The notes beneath the pieces were generated by a model. The model was not told the DNA's origin. It ran no database searches and saw only the letters and a list, made by a program, of their open reading frames with translations. A stretch of DNA of 64,000 nucleotides from the NCBI RefSeq assembly GCF_963676485.1, contig NZ_OY781114.1, forward strand, positions 1,943,501 through 2,007,500, read 5' to 3'. Within the stretch, counting starts at the first letter, position 1; each line of letters starts with the position of its first letter. A program made the position numbers and the translations under genes. Source of the stretch: an uncultured Cohaesibacter sp. (lineage in GTDB: Bacteria; Pseudomonadota; Alphaproteobacteria; Rhizobiales; Cohaesibacteraceae). Positions 45,575 to 54,581 of this stretch are shown here, one piece after another.

Positions 45575-46309
45575 TCAGATTACCAGACCGCCGTCGATCT
45601 TCAGCACTTGGCCTGTGATGAAGCGCGCACGATCACTGGCCAGGAACAGAACGCCTTGTGCGATGTCTTCTGCTTCGCCCATGTGGCCAAGAGGGGTTTT
45701 GCTTTCCATGTAGGAGATGACTTTTTCCGGAAGATCCTTGGTCATTGGCGTCTTGATGAAGCCGGGAGCGACGCAGTTGGCGCGGACCTGAGCGCCCTTG
45801 CGAGAGAATTCCTTGGCCCAGCTCTTGGTCATGGCAATGACACCAGCCTTGGTGGCTGCATAGTTGGTCTGGCCGATGTTGCCATCGGTGCCGACAACGG
45901 AGGACATGGTAACAATGGATCCGGAGCCATTTGCGATCATCACCGGGGAGACCGCTTGAGTCATGTTGAAGACGCCCTTCAGATTGACGTCGATGACCAT
46001 ATCCCAGTCCTTCTCACTCATGCGATCAAGCAGGTTGTCGCGCGTGACGCCTGCATTGTTGACAAGGACGTCTATTTTTTCGTGCTCTTGTTTGATTTTC
46101 TCAATGAAGGCGTGAATGGCATCACGATCACACACGTTGAGTTCTACTGCCTCGATGTTTGAAAATCTGTCTTTGTAGTCGCTCATAGCGTCCAGATTCA
46201 TGTCGCAGGCAAATACTTTTGCCGCACCTTCTGTTGCGAATGTTTCAACAGTACAACGGCCGATGCCCTGTGCTCCGCCAGTTACAATGCACACCTTGTC
46301 TTTAAGCAT
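45575..46309 (-). CDS. phaB: Acetoacetyl-CoA reductase (SDR family)
   Basis: 244 residues, short-chain dehydrogenase. NAD(P) motif TGGAQGIG at 10-17; NNAGVTRD; catalytic S137, Y150, K154 (NYAATKAG). FabG and PhaB are alike in sequence. The position directly in front of a thiolase favours acetoacetyl-CoA reductase giving (R)-3-hydroxybutyryl-CoA, the isomer needed by the R-specific hydratase found nearby. Aspartate 36 (ACDMN) after the second strand would favour NADH, a detail that suits fermentation but is only an inference. First gene of the leftward pair. Confidence 0.87.
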   Translation of the reverse strand: MLKDKVCIVTGGAQGIGRCTVETFATEGAAKVFACDMNLDAMSDYKDRFSNIEAVELNVCDRDAIHAFIEKIKQEHEKIDVLVNNAGVTRDNLLDRMSEKDWDMVIDVNLKGVFNMTQAVSPVMIANGSGSIVTMSSVVGTDGNIGQTNYAATKAGVIAMTKSWAKEFSRKGAQVRANCVAPGFIKTPMTKDLPEKVISYMESKTPLGHMGEAEDIAQGVLFLASDRARFITGQVLKIDGGLVI

Positions 46310-46608
46310 GATTCCACCTTCTATTCTTGTTTGGTTTGCGACATTTGCATGCGAACATGTCGTTGGTCAGAATTATTGACATGAAAGGACGCGAATGATT
46401 ATAGACAGCTAGGCAAAACTCTAATGAAGATATGGGATTGTCTTTTGCTCGCCTGACTCGTTATGGAGCGAGGCCTATGGGCAGGCCGCCGGGCCTGGAG
46501 CGCACGCTCCGTGTGGCTATCGACTATTCGCAACCGGTTTTTCCCGTTTTGGTTTCACTGCAGTGCTATCTATCTATGGGTACGCATGTGAGAAAGAAAG
46601 CTCTAACC
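46310..46608. other. Divergent region between phaB and the LysR gene
   Basis: 299 bases. It contains GC-rich near-repeats around GGCCTATGGGCAGGCC (46471-46486) and the promoters of both directions. The open frame of the LysR gene extends into it from 46432, but that part reads as leader. Confidence 0.45.
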
Positions 46609-47532
46609 ATGCTCGACAAGATGGTTTATTTTCTGAATGTTGTTCGTACCGGCTCCTTTTCCGATGCGGCGCGGCTTTATGGTATCTCCGCCAGTGCAGG
46701 CAGCCGCTGGATCATCGAATTGGAGGAAAAGCTTGGCGTGAGCCTTCTGAAGCGGTCGACCCGCAAAGTGGTTGCGACCGAAGCTGGGCAGCATCTCTAT
46801 GATCGTTTCAGCGGGGTCAACGGGGAAATTGAGGATATCTTTTCGGAGCTGCAGCGGTTTGGTCAGGAAGAGCGCGGCACCATCGTGGTTGCCTCCACGC
46901 CGCTCTTTGCCAAGCATTTTCTTGCCCGGATCGTGGGGGAATATCTGCTTGAGCATCCCCGCGTAAATTTTCGCATCATCGAGACGGCCTATGACGTCGA
47001 TATGGTGGAGAATGTGGACTTCTTCATTCGCGCCAACGCCACCTATGACGGGTTCCAAGAGAAGGATAGCCTTCTTATTCGCCGTTCCCTGTTGCGCTGT
47101 CCATTGGTTGCCTGTTGTTCCCCGCAATATGCCGAGCGCTATGGCATTCCGCATATGCCTGAGGAATTGGCAAAGCATAGCTGCCTGTATGCTCACACGT
47201 TGGTGGGGGGGAACAAATGGGTGTTCGAAAACAAGGGTGATTATACCACGGTAAAAATCTCTCGTACGGTAGAGGTCGAGGATAGTGAGATCATCAAGTC
47301 CATCGCCCTTACTGGTGGCGGGATTGCTTATTTGCCGCTCAGCATCTTGCGCAAGGAGCTGGCGGACGGGCAGTTGATTTCCATTCTTGGTGATTATCTG
47401 GACGCGGAATTCGAGCTCAACCTCTATTTTCGGCAGCGGCGGCAGATGCCGGTCCTTTGCACCAATTTCAAGGATTATCTCATTCAAAGAACGAAGGAAA
47501 TGGCGGAAGGGGACGTAAACTGGTCCCGGTAA
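46609..47532 (+). CDS. LysR family transcriptional regulator
   Basis: 307 residues from the ATG at 46609, the normal family length. N-terminal helix-turn-helix MVYFLNVVRTGSFSDAARLYGISASAGSRW in part (GSFSDAARLYG), then LGVSLLKRSTRKVVATEAGQ. The remainder is a LysR substrate-binding domain (IVVASTPLFAKHFLARIV, GGGIAYLPLSIL). It lies between the leftward phaB-phaA pair and the rightward CoA-transferase, hydratase and FabV genes, so it is placed to regulate both. Effector unknown; an acyl-CoA intermediate would be natural. Confidence 0.88.
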   Translation: MLDKMVYFLNVVRTGSFSDAARLYGISASAGSRWIIELEEKLGVSLLKRSTRKVVATEAGQHLYDRFSGVNGEIEDIFSELQRFGQEERGTIVVASTPLFAKHFLARIVGEYLLEHPRVNFRIIETAYDVDMVENVDFFIRANATYDGFQEKDSLLIRRSLLRCPLVACCSPQYAERYGIPHMPEELAKHSCLYAHTLVGGNKWVFENKGDYTTVKISRTVEVEDSEIIKSIALTGGGIAYLPLSILRKELADGQLISILGDYLDAEFELNLYFRQRRQMPVLCTNFKDYLIQRTKEMAEGDVNWSR

Positions 47533-47689
47533 TCTCTATTCTTGCGCAAAAGCCACTTATTGTCCCATTTCAGCAATTCTGTTTTGGATGATTGTCTGTT
47601 TCATCCCAAAGAAAACTTTCTTAGCATTGACCCATGAAATATGGGCATATGTGTGTTTTTACTTGTGCCCTAAATAAAGGGTCAAAAAA

Positions 47690-49258
47690 ATGCAAGTAAA
47701 AATTCTGACCCCAGAACAAGCTGCTGATCTTATCGAAGACAGAGACCGTGTTATTCTGGGAGGATTTATTGGCGCTGTTGTTCCTGAAGCAATAGAAATA
47801 GCTTTGAAAAACCGGTATCTGAGCACGGGAAGCCCTAGAAATATTGAGTTATATTTCACTGCGGGGCAGGGCGACGGCAAAGATCGAGCCAATAACCATC
47901 TCGCTCAAGAAGGCTTGGTGAAGCGTGTGATCGGTGGTCACTGGGGCCTTATCCCGAAATTGCAGGATCTGGCAAACCGTGATTTGATCGAGGCTTATAA
48001 TCTGCCGCAAGGTGTGATCGCCCATTTGATCCGAGATAGTGCTGCGGGAAAACCGGGTACGTTGACCCATGTCGGTCTGGGAACATTCGTTGATCCGCGC
48101 ATCGAAGGTGGCAAGATCAACACGATCACCAATGAGGACATCGTGTCCCTCATGAAGGTGGGAGGCAAGGACTATCTGTTCTATAAAAGGCTTGAAGCCA
48201 ATGTGGCGTTGTTGCGCGGCACCACTGCTGATAAGCATGGCAACATCACGATGGAAGATGAGTGCCTGACGCTCGAAAATCTGGCGGCGGCCCAGCTGGT
48301 CTCCAATCTTGGCGGCAAGGTCATTGTTCAGGTCAAGCGGCTGGTTGAGCATGGGGAGCTCGATCCCCAACAGGTTCGCATTCCGGGCATTCTGGTGGAT
48401 GCCATCGTGATCGCAAGCGGTGACGAACATCGGCAGACCTTTGCCGAGAGTTACAATCCGGCTTATTGCGGGCGCGGCAAGCGCGGGGAAAAGACCACGG
48501 CTCCGCGGCCGCTGGATGTCAAGAAGATCATTGCCCGGCGCGCTGCGCAGCAATTGCGCGAAGGGGCTATTCTCAACTATGGCATTGGTGTGCCTGAGGT
48601 CATCGCAGAGGTGACCGATGAAGAGGGCGTGACCGACAAGATGATTGCCACGGTGGAGCCGGGCGCCATTGGCGGCACGCCTGCTGGCGGGCAGAGCTTT
48701 GGTGCGGCGTCTTTCCCCGATGCAATCATAACGCAGGATCAGATGTTCGATTTCTATGACGGTGGTGGCGTGGATCAGGCGTTTCTCGGGTTGGCCGAGG
48801 CCGATGCGTTTGGCAATATCAACGTGTCTCGTTTCGGGCCAACCATTGCCGGGTGTGGCGGATTTATCAACATTACGCAGAATGCCAAGGAGGTCTATTT
48901 TTGTGGCACCTTCACTGCGGCCGGACTCAAATGCCAGGCCGGAGACGGCAAGCTGACAATCATAAAAGAAGGCAAGGTGAAGAAGTTTCTCAAGTCTGTG
49001 CAGCAGATCACATTTTCGGGGGACCAGGCGCGCCAGAATGGGAAGCAGGTTTTCTATTTCACCGAACGGGCTGTGTTCCAGCTGGTTGAAGATGGCATTG
49101 AGCTGATTGAGATTGCCCCCGGTGTTGACCTTGAAACGGATGTGCTTGGGCAGATGGATTTCAAGCCCAAAATCAGCCCCGATCTCAAGGAAATGGATGC
49201 CCACCTGTTTGTTGACGCTCCTCTCGGTCTCACCCTTCGTCCCCCAGTATCCTTATAA
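47690..49258 (+). CDS. Acyl-CoA:acetate/propionate CoA-transferase (YdiF/Pct type)
   Basis: 522 residues, a family I CoA-transferase with both halves fused. Catalytic glutamate E323 in ATVEPGAIGG; the oxyanion/CoA glycine stretch is GGTPAGGQSFGAA. N-terminal half: DRVILGGFIGAVVPEAIEIAL in part. Members exchange CoA between acetate, propionate, butyrate and acetoacetate. With the neighbouring genes it could release butyrate from butyryl-CoA using acetate, recovering acetyl-CoA. 157 bases after the LysR gene; the hydratase follows. Confidence 0.9.
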   Translation: MQVKILTPEQAADLIEDRDRVILGGFIGAVVPEAIEIALKNRYLSTGSPRNIELYFTAGQGDGKDRANNHLAQEGLVKRVIGGHWGLIPKLQDLANRDLIEAYNLPQGVIAHLIRDSAAGKPGTLTHVGLGTFVDPRIEGGKINTITNEDIVSLMKVGGKDYLFYKRLEANVALLRGTTADKHGNITMEDECLTLENLAAAQLVSNLGGKVIVQVKRLVEHGELDPQQVRIPGILVDAIVIASGDEHRQTFAESYNPAYCGRGKRGEKTTAPRPLDVKKIIARRAAQQLREGAILNYGIGVPEVIAEVTDEEGVTDKMIATVEPGAIGGTPAGGQSFGAASFPDAIITQDQMFDFYDGGGVDQAFLGLAEADAFGNINVSRFGPTIAGCGGFINITQNAKEVYFCGTFTAAGLKCQAGDGKLTIIKEGKVKKFLKSVQQITFSGDQARQNGKQVFYFTERAVFQLVEDGIELIEIAPGVDLETDVLGQMDFKPKISPDLKEMDAHLFVDAPLGLTLRPPVSL

Positions 49259-49351
49259 GGTTATCTGGTAATCGGGAAACCCCGCTTCTTTCTTCTCCTC
49301 CTTATGGGAGCGGGGCCCCGATATTCCCTTCACCAATGTGGGAGGCTCCCT

Positions 49352-49771
49352 ATGAGTTACACCTTGGAACAACTATCTATAGGCCAGTCAGCGTTCTTCG
49401 AGAAAACGATCTCAGAAGCCGATATTCAAATGTTTTGCGGCATCAGCGGTGATATCAATCCGGTGCATGTCAGCGCGTTGGCTGCAGAAAAAAGTGTATT
49501 TGGCAAACGCGTTGCGCACGGCATTCTTGTTTCCGGTCTGACGTCAGCGGTTCTGGGCATGCAACTGCCTGGTCCGGGGACGATTTATCTGGGGCAAGAG
49601 TTGCGTTTTGTGGCTCCTGTTTATATCGGAGATACGATCCGCGCTGAAGTTGAAGTGGTTGAAATCATCCCCGAGAAGAAGCTCGTCAAGCTTAAGACGA
49701 CAAGTACCAATCAAGATGGTAAGGTCGTCATTTCTGGTGTCGCAACCGTCCGTCCCCCGCAATCCTCTTGA
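49352..49771 (+). CDS. phaJ: (R)-specific enoyl-CoA hydratase, MaoC family
   Basis: 139 residues with the hydratase 2 motif SGDINPVHV, giving D34 and H39 as catalytic residues, and the hot-dog fold strands (FVAPVYIGDTIRAEVEVVEI). ATG at 49352 follows GGGAGG by 7 bases. It interconverts (R)-3-hydroxybutyryl-CoA and crotonyl-CoA, and so links the phaB product to the FabV substrate. Same direction as the CoA-transferase before it and fabV 57 bases after it. Confidence 0.9.
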   Translation: MSYTLEQLSIGQSAFFEKTISEADIQMFCGISGDINPVHVSALAAEKSVFGKRVAHGILVSGLTSAVLGMQLPGPGTIYLGQELRFVAPVYIGDTIRAEVEVVEIIPEKKLVKLKTTSTNQDGKVVISGVATVRPPQSS

Positions 49772-49828
49772 GGGTTCACCCAAACACCAAGGCCAATTCC
49801 TCTTTTCCCCGTACATCAGAGAATATCA

Positions 49829-51025
49829 ATGATCATTCAACCCATCATCAAAGGTCAGGTGGCCAAATCCTGCCATCCCATCGGCTGTGGCAAGGCGGTC
49901 GCAGACCAAATTGACTATGTTCGTCAAGCCCGGCAAATAGAGGCTGGCCCCAAGAAGGTGCTTGTCTTGGGGGCTTCCTCCGGTTTTGGTCTGGCTTCGC
50001 GTATCTCCCTGGCCTTTGGCGGCGCCAATGCCGACACGATCGGCGTTGCATTCGAACGCGGGCCGTCCGAGAGAGGCGTCGGAACCGCTGGCTGGTACAA
50101 CCTCATTCAATTCAAGCAAGAGGCCGAAAAACAGGGCCTCGTTGCCAAGAATTTCGTTGGCGATGCCTTCTCTCCTGATATGCGCCGGAGCGTTGCCGAT
50201 TACATCAAGACCGAGTTCGGCGGTTCTGTTGATCTGGTGGTCTATTCGCTGGCAACTGGCGTGCGCCCCGATCCCAAAACCGGAAAGCTGATCCGCTCCT
50301 CAATCAAGACTGTCGGGGAACCGATGACCGGTTATACCGTCAATCTGGAGAAGGATTGTCTGGAGGAAAGTGTGCTGGAAGCGGCGAGCGAGCAGGAAAT
50401 AGCCGACACCGTGAAGGTCATGGGTGGGGAAGACTGGGAAGAATGGATCGATTTCCTGTCTGGTGAAGGGGTTCTGGCCAAGGGATGCCAGACCCTTGCC
50501 TATTCCTATATTGGCTCTGACATCACCTACCAGATCTATCACGAAGGCACGCTTGGTCACGCCAAGACGCATTTGCAGGCAACGGCTGATAAACTCGACG
50601 CCAAGCTCAAGGCCGTTGGCGGGCAGGCTCATGTCGCCGTATGCAAAGCTTTGATTACCAAGGCAAGCGTGTTTATTCCGGCTTTCTCACCCTATATTCT
50701 GGCGCTCTTCAAGGTGATGAAGGATATGGGGCTGCATGAAGGATGTATCGAACAGATGCAGCGACTTTATGCCGATTGTATCTACCAAGCCGATGGTGAA
50801 GTTCGCGTCGATGAGCATCGCCTTGTGCGGGTTGATGATTGGGAACTGCGTGAAGATGTGCAGGAAAAGGTCCGAGCCATTCTGGACAAGATGACGCCTG
50901 ACAATTTCAAGACGTTGGGTGACTATGAAGGCTATAAGACCGACTTCATGAAACTGAACGGTTTTGGGCTTGATCATGTAGATTATGCCCAGGATGTCGA
51001 TCTGGAAAGTTTAAGAAAAGGCTGA
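49829..51025 (+). CDS. fabV: Trans-2-enoyl-CoA/ACP reductase, NADH-dependent
   Basis: 398 residues, the FabV/Ter family. NADH-binding start KVLVLGASSGFGLASRIS, the family block GPSERGVGTAGWYN, and the catalytic Tyr-x8-Lys pair as Y237 and K246 (YHEGTLGHAK). FabV is an enoyl-ACP reductase in some bacteria and reduces crotonyl-CoA to butyryl-CoA as Ter in others. In this cluster the crotonyl-CoA role is more likely; a housekeeping fatty-acid role cannot be excluded. Confidence 0.93.
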   Translation: MIIQPIIKGQVAKSCHPIGCGKAVADQIDYVRQARQIEAGPKKVLVLGASSGFGLASRISLAFGGANADTIGVAFERGPSERGVGTAGWYNLIQFKQEAEKQGLVAKNFVGDAFSPDMRRSVADYIKTEFGGSVDLVVYSLATGVRPDPKTGKLIRSSIKTVGEPMTGYTVNLEKDCLEESVLEAASEQEIADTVKVMGGEDWEEWIDFLSGEGVLAKGCQTLAYSYIGSDITYQIYHEGTLGHAKTHLQATADKLDAKLKAVGGQAHVAVCKALITKASVFIPAFSPYILALFKVMKDMGLHEGCIEQMQRLYADCIYQADGEVRVDEHRLVRVDDWELREDVQEKVRAILDKMTPDNFKTLGDYEGYKTDFMKLNGFGLDHVDYAQDVDLESLRKG

Positions 51026-51061
51026 TTGCTTCACGATTGATGAGGCTGTTTGAAAGACAAT

Positions 51062-51093
51062 AAGGATCCAGTACTTTGTGCTGGGTCCTTTCT
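51062..51093 (+). terminator. Terminator of fabV
   Basis: AAGGATCCAG pairs with CTGGGTCCTT (one wobble/mismatch) and is followed by TCTTG. Confidence 0.65.
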
Positions 51094-51236
51094 TGCGTTC
51101 TGTTTCATAATTTCTTGGTTTTATTTTGCTTTTTACATTACACCTTCCCAAAATCGGGAAAATGAACTGTATGAAAACAGGCTATCCTCCCTCATGAATT
51201 TAAAAAAGCGGAATCAAGCCTAGGGAGGTTCCTTAA

Positions 51237-52439
51237 ATGCTTCGAAAGCCAATCATTGAATTTGTTGTCTTCACGACATATGCGTTGTTCGCCATGTCGT
51301 GGGTTGCTGGCAACATGATGACCAAGGACATCATGTCCTACTATCACGTCGATGGCGTTGCTGCGGCGACCTGGATGACGAATGCGATTACGATAGCGAA
51401 AATCATCGGTAACCTGATCGCGGCTTGGTTCCTGACCAAGCTTGGCCCGAAAAAAGCTTTTGCCTTTGCTTCTGTCCTGATTTTTCTGGGCATTCTTGGG
51501 GCTTTTGCGTCCAACTATCCGATGTATGTCGCAACACGCCTGATTATGGGATTTGGCGGTGCTTTCGTGATCGTTTATATGAACCCGGTCGTGATGAACT
51601 ATTTCACATCTGCAGAATTGCCGATCGTGAATGGCATCAACGCAGCCGCGTTCAATATGGGCAACCTGCTGGCTATTCTCTTCACCGGCGCCTTGCTCTC
51701 CAAGCTCGGATCCTGGCAGAATGTGGTAATCGGCATTTCTGTTGTCAGTTTTGTTCTGTTGATCCTGTGGATGCTGTTCTCAGAAGATTTCTCTCTCTCC
51801 GGCAAGGCAGAAGATGGTAAGGCGGTTGAGGCCTATACCTTCAAGCAAGGCGTCAAGGAACCGGTTAACTGGTTGTTGCCATTTGCTTATTCTGGAATTT
51901 TGTTCTGCTATATTTCCGTATTCGCCATCTTTCCTATGGTCCCGAATTTTGCAGCGGAAGCAAAATACCTTTCGTCCATCATGATCACTGCGGGCATGGT
52001 CGGCACGGTTGTTGGCATTATCGTTGCCAAACGCTTCACCCTGCGTGTTCCGGTTTTGCGCTGGTGTGGTTTGTTTATGACAATCTTTGCCGCGATCATG
52101 GCTTTTACCAGCAATGCAACCATCGCCTATGTCTGCGCTTTCATTGCCGGCTTCCTGATGTTTGTGCCGATGACCAGCCTTGTGACGCTGCCATATGAAT
52201 TGCCCGGCATGACTCCGGGGCGCATCGCAGTTGTGTTCGCCATGTTCTGGTCCTTTTCCTATCTGGTTGAAACGATCCTGATGTATATCTCCGGCGTTAT
52301 CGCTGACCGCACGGGGGACATTATGATTTCAGCCATTTTTGCAATTGTCTGCTCTGCGACTCTCTTTGTCGCCAGCTTCCTGTTGCCTGAGCCGAGTAAG
52401 AAGAAGGCTCAAATGGAAGCTGCTGGAAAAACCGCGTAA
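51237..52439 (+). CDS. Major facilitator superfamily transporter
   Basis: 400 residues with twelve predicted transmembrane helices. MFS marks: the loop 2-3 segment WFLTKLGPKKAFAF and RLIMGFGGAFVIVYMNPVVM. No substrate subfamily stands out. A 15-base gap to the esterase gene means they are probably one transcript. Located beside the butyrate-type cluster but separated from it by a terminator, so a link to short-chain acids is only a possibility. ATG at 51237, after GGGAGG. Confidence 0.85.
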   Translation: MLRKPIIEFVVFTTYALFAMSWVAGNMMTKDIMSYYHVDGVAAATWMTNAITIAKIIGNLIAAWFLTKLGPKKAFAFASVLIFLGILGAFASNYPMYVATRLIMGFGGAFVIVYMNPVVMNYFTSAELPIVNGINAAAFNMGNLLAILFTGALLSKLGSWQNVVIGISVVSFVLLILWMLFSEDFSLSGKAEDGKAVEAYTFKQGVKEPVNWLLPFAYSGILFCYISVFAIFPMVPNFAAEAKYLSSIMITAGMVGTVVGIIVAKRFTLRVPVLRWCGLFMTIFAAIMAFTSNATIAYVCAFIAGFLMFVPMTSLVTLPYELPGMTPGRIAVVFAMFWSFSYLVETILMYISGVIADRTGDIMISAIFAIVCSATLFVASFLLPEPSKKKAQMEAAGKTA

Positions 52440-52454
52440 GCAAGAGGTGATGAA

Positions 52455-53390
52455 ATGCGAGAAGTCAGTCCTAAACTTGTTGCCTATCTGGATGATCTCA
52501 ACACGCTTGTTGCCAAGCTGGTCGCTGGAGGGTTCAAGCCAAACGCCACCAACGCGCGCGAGGGGCTAGCCAACTTAACCAAGACCTATGTAACCACGAT
52601 CCCCGATGTGGCCCTCATTCAGGATGATATTATTCCGGCAGAAGGCTATCAGGTGCCGGTTCGCATCTACAATCCGGCTCCAGAGGAAGCGTTGCCGGTG
52701 CTGATCAATTATCATGGTGGCGGCCACATGGCTGGGAGCGTGACGGTTTATGATCCAATCTGTCGCAAGATTGCCTTGGCAACCAGACATATCGTGATCG
52801 CACCAGACTATCGGCTGGCTCCCGAGTGTCCTTATCCGGCTGGCGTCAATGATGCTTACGCCACACTGAAGGGCGCATTTGGTGTGCTTGACGGGCGAGG
52901 CATGAACTATAAGCGCTCAATTTCCATAGCAGGGGATTCGGGGGGCGGCGCCCTGTGTGGAGCGGTCGCGGGCAAGGCGCAGTATGACTATAGCGTCAAA
53001 ATCGCCAAGCAATTCCTGATCTATCCGAGTTTGGATTACACCATGGATTCCAGGTCCATGGAAGAAAACGCGGTTGGGTATTTGCTGCAGGCTGGCAAGG
53101 TTGCGTGGTATTTCGACAATTATTTCAAGAATGGCGAATGTCGCAAATCTGCTTCTCCACTCTATGGTGATTTTACGGACAAATTGCCAGAAACCTTTGT
53201 TGTCACCGCAGAATTCTGTCCGCTGAGGGATGAGGGCAAGGCCTATTGTGAGAAATTGGCTGCAGCTGGTGTGCCTGTCGAGCATCTCAATATGGACAGC
53301 ATGATTCATACCTTCATGAATATGGAAGATCTGGTCAAGGAAGAATGCGAGCTTGTTTATTCGCGCATGTCGGCATTTCTGAATAAATAG
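52455..53390 (+). CDS. Alpha/beta hydrolase, hormone-sensitive-lipase (family IV) esterase
   Basis: 311 residues. HGGG oxyanion motif at 87-90 (NYHGGGHMAGS), nucleophile S162 in GDSGGG, and an acid and histidine near the C-terminus (FVVTAEFCPLRDEG, MIHTFM). The layout is that of family IV bacterial esterases. Cytoplasmic. ATG at 52455 follows CAAGAGGTGA. Co-transcribed with the transporter at 51237, which suggests that the transported compound is an ester or its product. Confidence 0.9.
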   Translation: MREVSPKLVAYLDDLNTLVAKLVAGGFKPNATNAREGLANLTKTYVTTIPDVALIQDDIIPAEGYQVPVRIYNPAPEEALPVLINYHGGGHMAGSVTVYDPICRKIALATRHIVIAPDYRLAPECPYPAGVNDAYATLKGAFGVLDGRGMNYKRSISIAGDSGGGALCGAVAGKAQYDYSVKIAKQFLIYPSLDYTMDSRSMEENAVGYLLQAGKVAWYFDNYFKNGECRKSASPLYGDFTDKLPETFVVTAEFCPLRDEGKAYCEKLAAAGVPVEHLNMDSMIHTFMNMEDLVKEECELVYSRMSAFLNK

Positions 53391-53780
53391 CTTTCATAAA
53401 TTGATGCATCAAAAAGGGGCTCAATTGAGCCCCTTTTTATTATGTCTATCGTCCACGGCTGTGGATTTGAAAATGCTTATCTTTAAAGAATAAACATGTG
53501 AGGGCAGGCAGCCAATTTCGCCCGGTTGCAATCACGTAAACCCACAGATAAACCCACAGACTTTCAAAGCGCCAGGTTGGGCGCGTTTGGGTCTGCGTCA
53601 GATGGACGCTGCCTTGAGATGGTGCGAAATGTCGGAGGGCTTTGTATGCTGCCAGCAGAAGCGCCTTCGGATTAATCCCGTATTGCTACCCATTATCGGT
53701 AGAACCGTTTCACCCATCCGGTGTATAAGGGAAGCAGATATGCTTGGAATAATCAGGCTTTATCAAATTGGAGAAGAAAA
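53391..53780. other. Intergenic region before glpR
   Basis: 390 bases. It starts with the perfect terminator of the esterase gene. Further right are two adjacent copies of TAAACCCACAGA (53537-53548 and 53549-53560). No gene seen. Confidence 0.55.
53411..53438. terminator. Terminator of the transporter/esterase operon
   Basis: A perfect 28-base palindrome: AAAAAGGGGCTCAA with TTGAGCCCCTTTTT; T runs on both strands. Confidence 0.88.
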
Positions 53781-54581
53781 ATGGTAACCGGCCAGAATGC
53801 CAGCTTGCCCCAGAAGGGACTCAACCAAAGACAAGAAAAGATCGTTGAGATTGCCCGGTCTGAAGGCTTTGTTGGCATTGAGAAACTGGCGGCTCTTTTC
53901 GATATCACGCCGCAGACCATTCGGCGGGATATTGCTCTCTTGTGTGATCATGGCATTTTACGTCGGTATCACGGGGGAGCGAGCCTGATATCCAACACGC
54001 GCAACGTCGACTATACCGAACGGCGCGAGGTGATGAAGGATGAGAAAGCCAGAATCGGTCAAATGGTTGCCGCGCATATTCCTGATGGCGCATCACTTTT
54101 TCTCAATATAGGCACGACAACCGAAGCGGTGGCAGATGCCTTGCTCAATCACAAGAATCTCAATGTGGTGACGAACAATATCAATGTCGCCGCCAAGCTG
54201 AGCCAGCAGGAAAGCTTTGACGTTTCTATCGCGCCGGGGCATGTGCGCCCGCGTGATCTGGCCGTGATCGGTGAAGCGACCATCGATTTCATCAAGCAGT
54301 TCAAGGTTGATTTCGGTGTCATCGGCATCTCCGGCATCGATGAAGACGGAACGTTGCTGGATTTTGACTATCGGGAGGTTCGTGTCGCCCAAACGATCAT
54401 AGAGAATTCGCGCACCACTTTTCTGGCGACCGATCATACAAAGTTCGGGCGGCGCGCCATGGTCAAACTCGGTAATATCACAGATCTTGATGGTCTGTTT
54501 CTGGATCGTTTGCCCCCAGCGCCCTATGACGAGCTGATCAAATCGTCCAGTGTGACCGCGCATCTGGTATCTGATGACTAA
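53781..54581 (+). CDS. glpR: DeoR-family repressor of the glycerol-3-phosphate regulon
   Basis: 266 residues from the ATG at 53781 (GGAG 7 bases upstream). DeoR helix-turn-helix: EKLAALFDITPQTIRRDIALLCDHGILRRYHGGA in part (FDITPQTIRRDI); DeoR_C sensor domain after residue 80 (FLNIGTTTEAVADALL). In E. coli GlpR binds glycerol-3-phosphate and represses glpD, glpFK. Here it is directly upstream of glpD-glpF-glpK, supporting the same role. TTCG/CGAA half-sites occur in the glpR-glpD gap. Confidence 0.92.
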   Translation: MVTGQNASLPQKGLNQRQEKIVEIARSEGFVGIEKLAALFDITPQTIRRDIALLCDHGILRRYHGGASLISNTRNVDYTERREVMKDEKARIGQMVAAHIPDGASLFLNIGTTTEAVADALLNHKNLNVVTNNINVAAKLSQQESFDVSIAPGHVRPRDLAVIGEATIDFIKQFKVDFGVIGISGIDEDGTLLDFDYREVRVAQTIIENSRTTFLATDHTKFGRRAMVKLGNITDLDGLFLDRLPPAPYDELIKSSSVTAHLVSDD

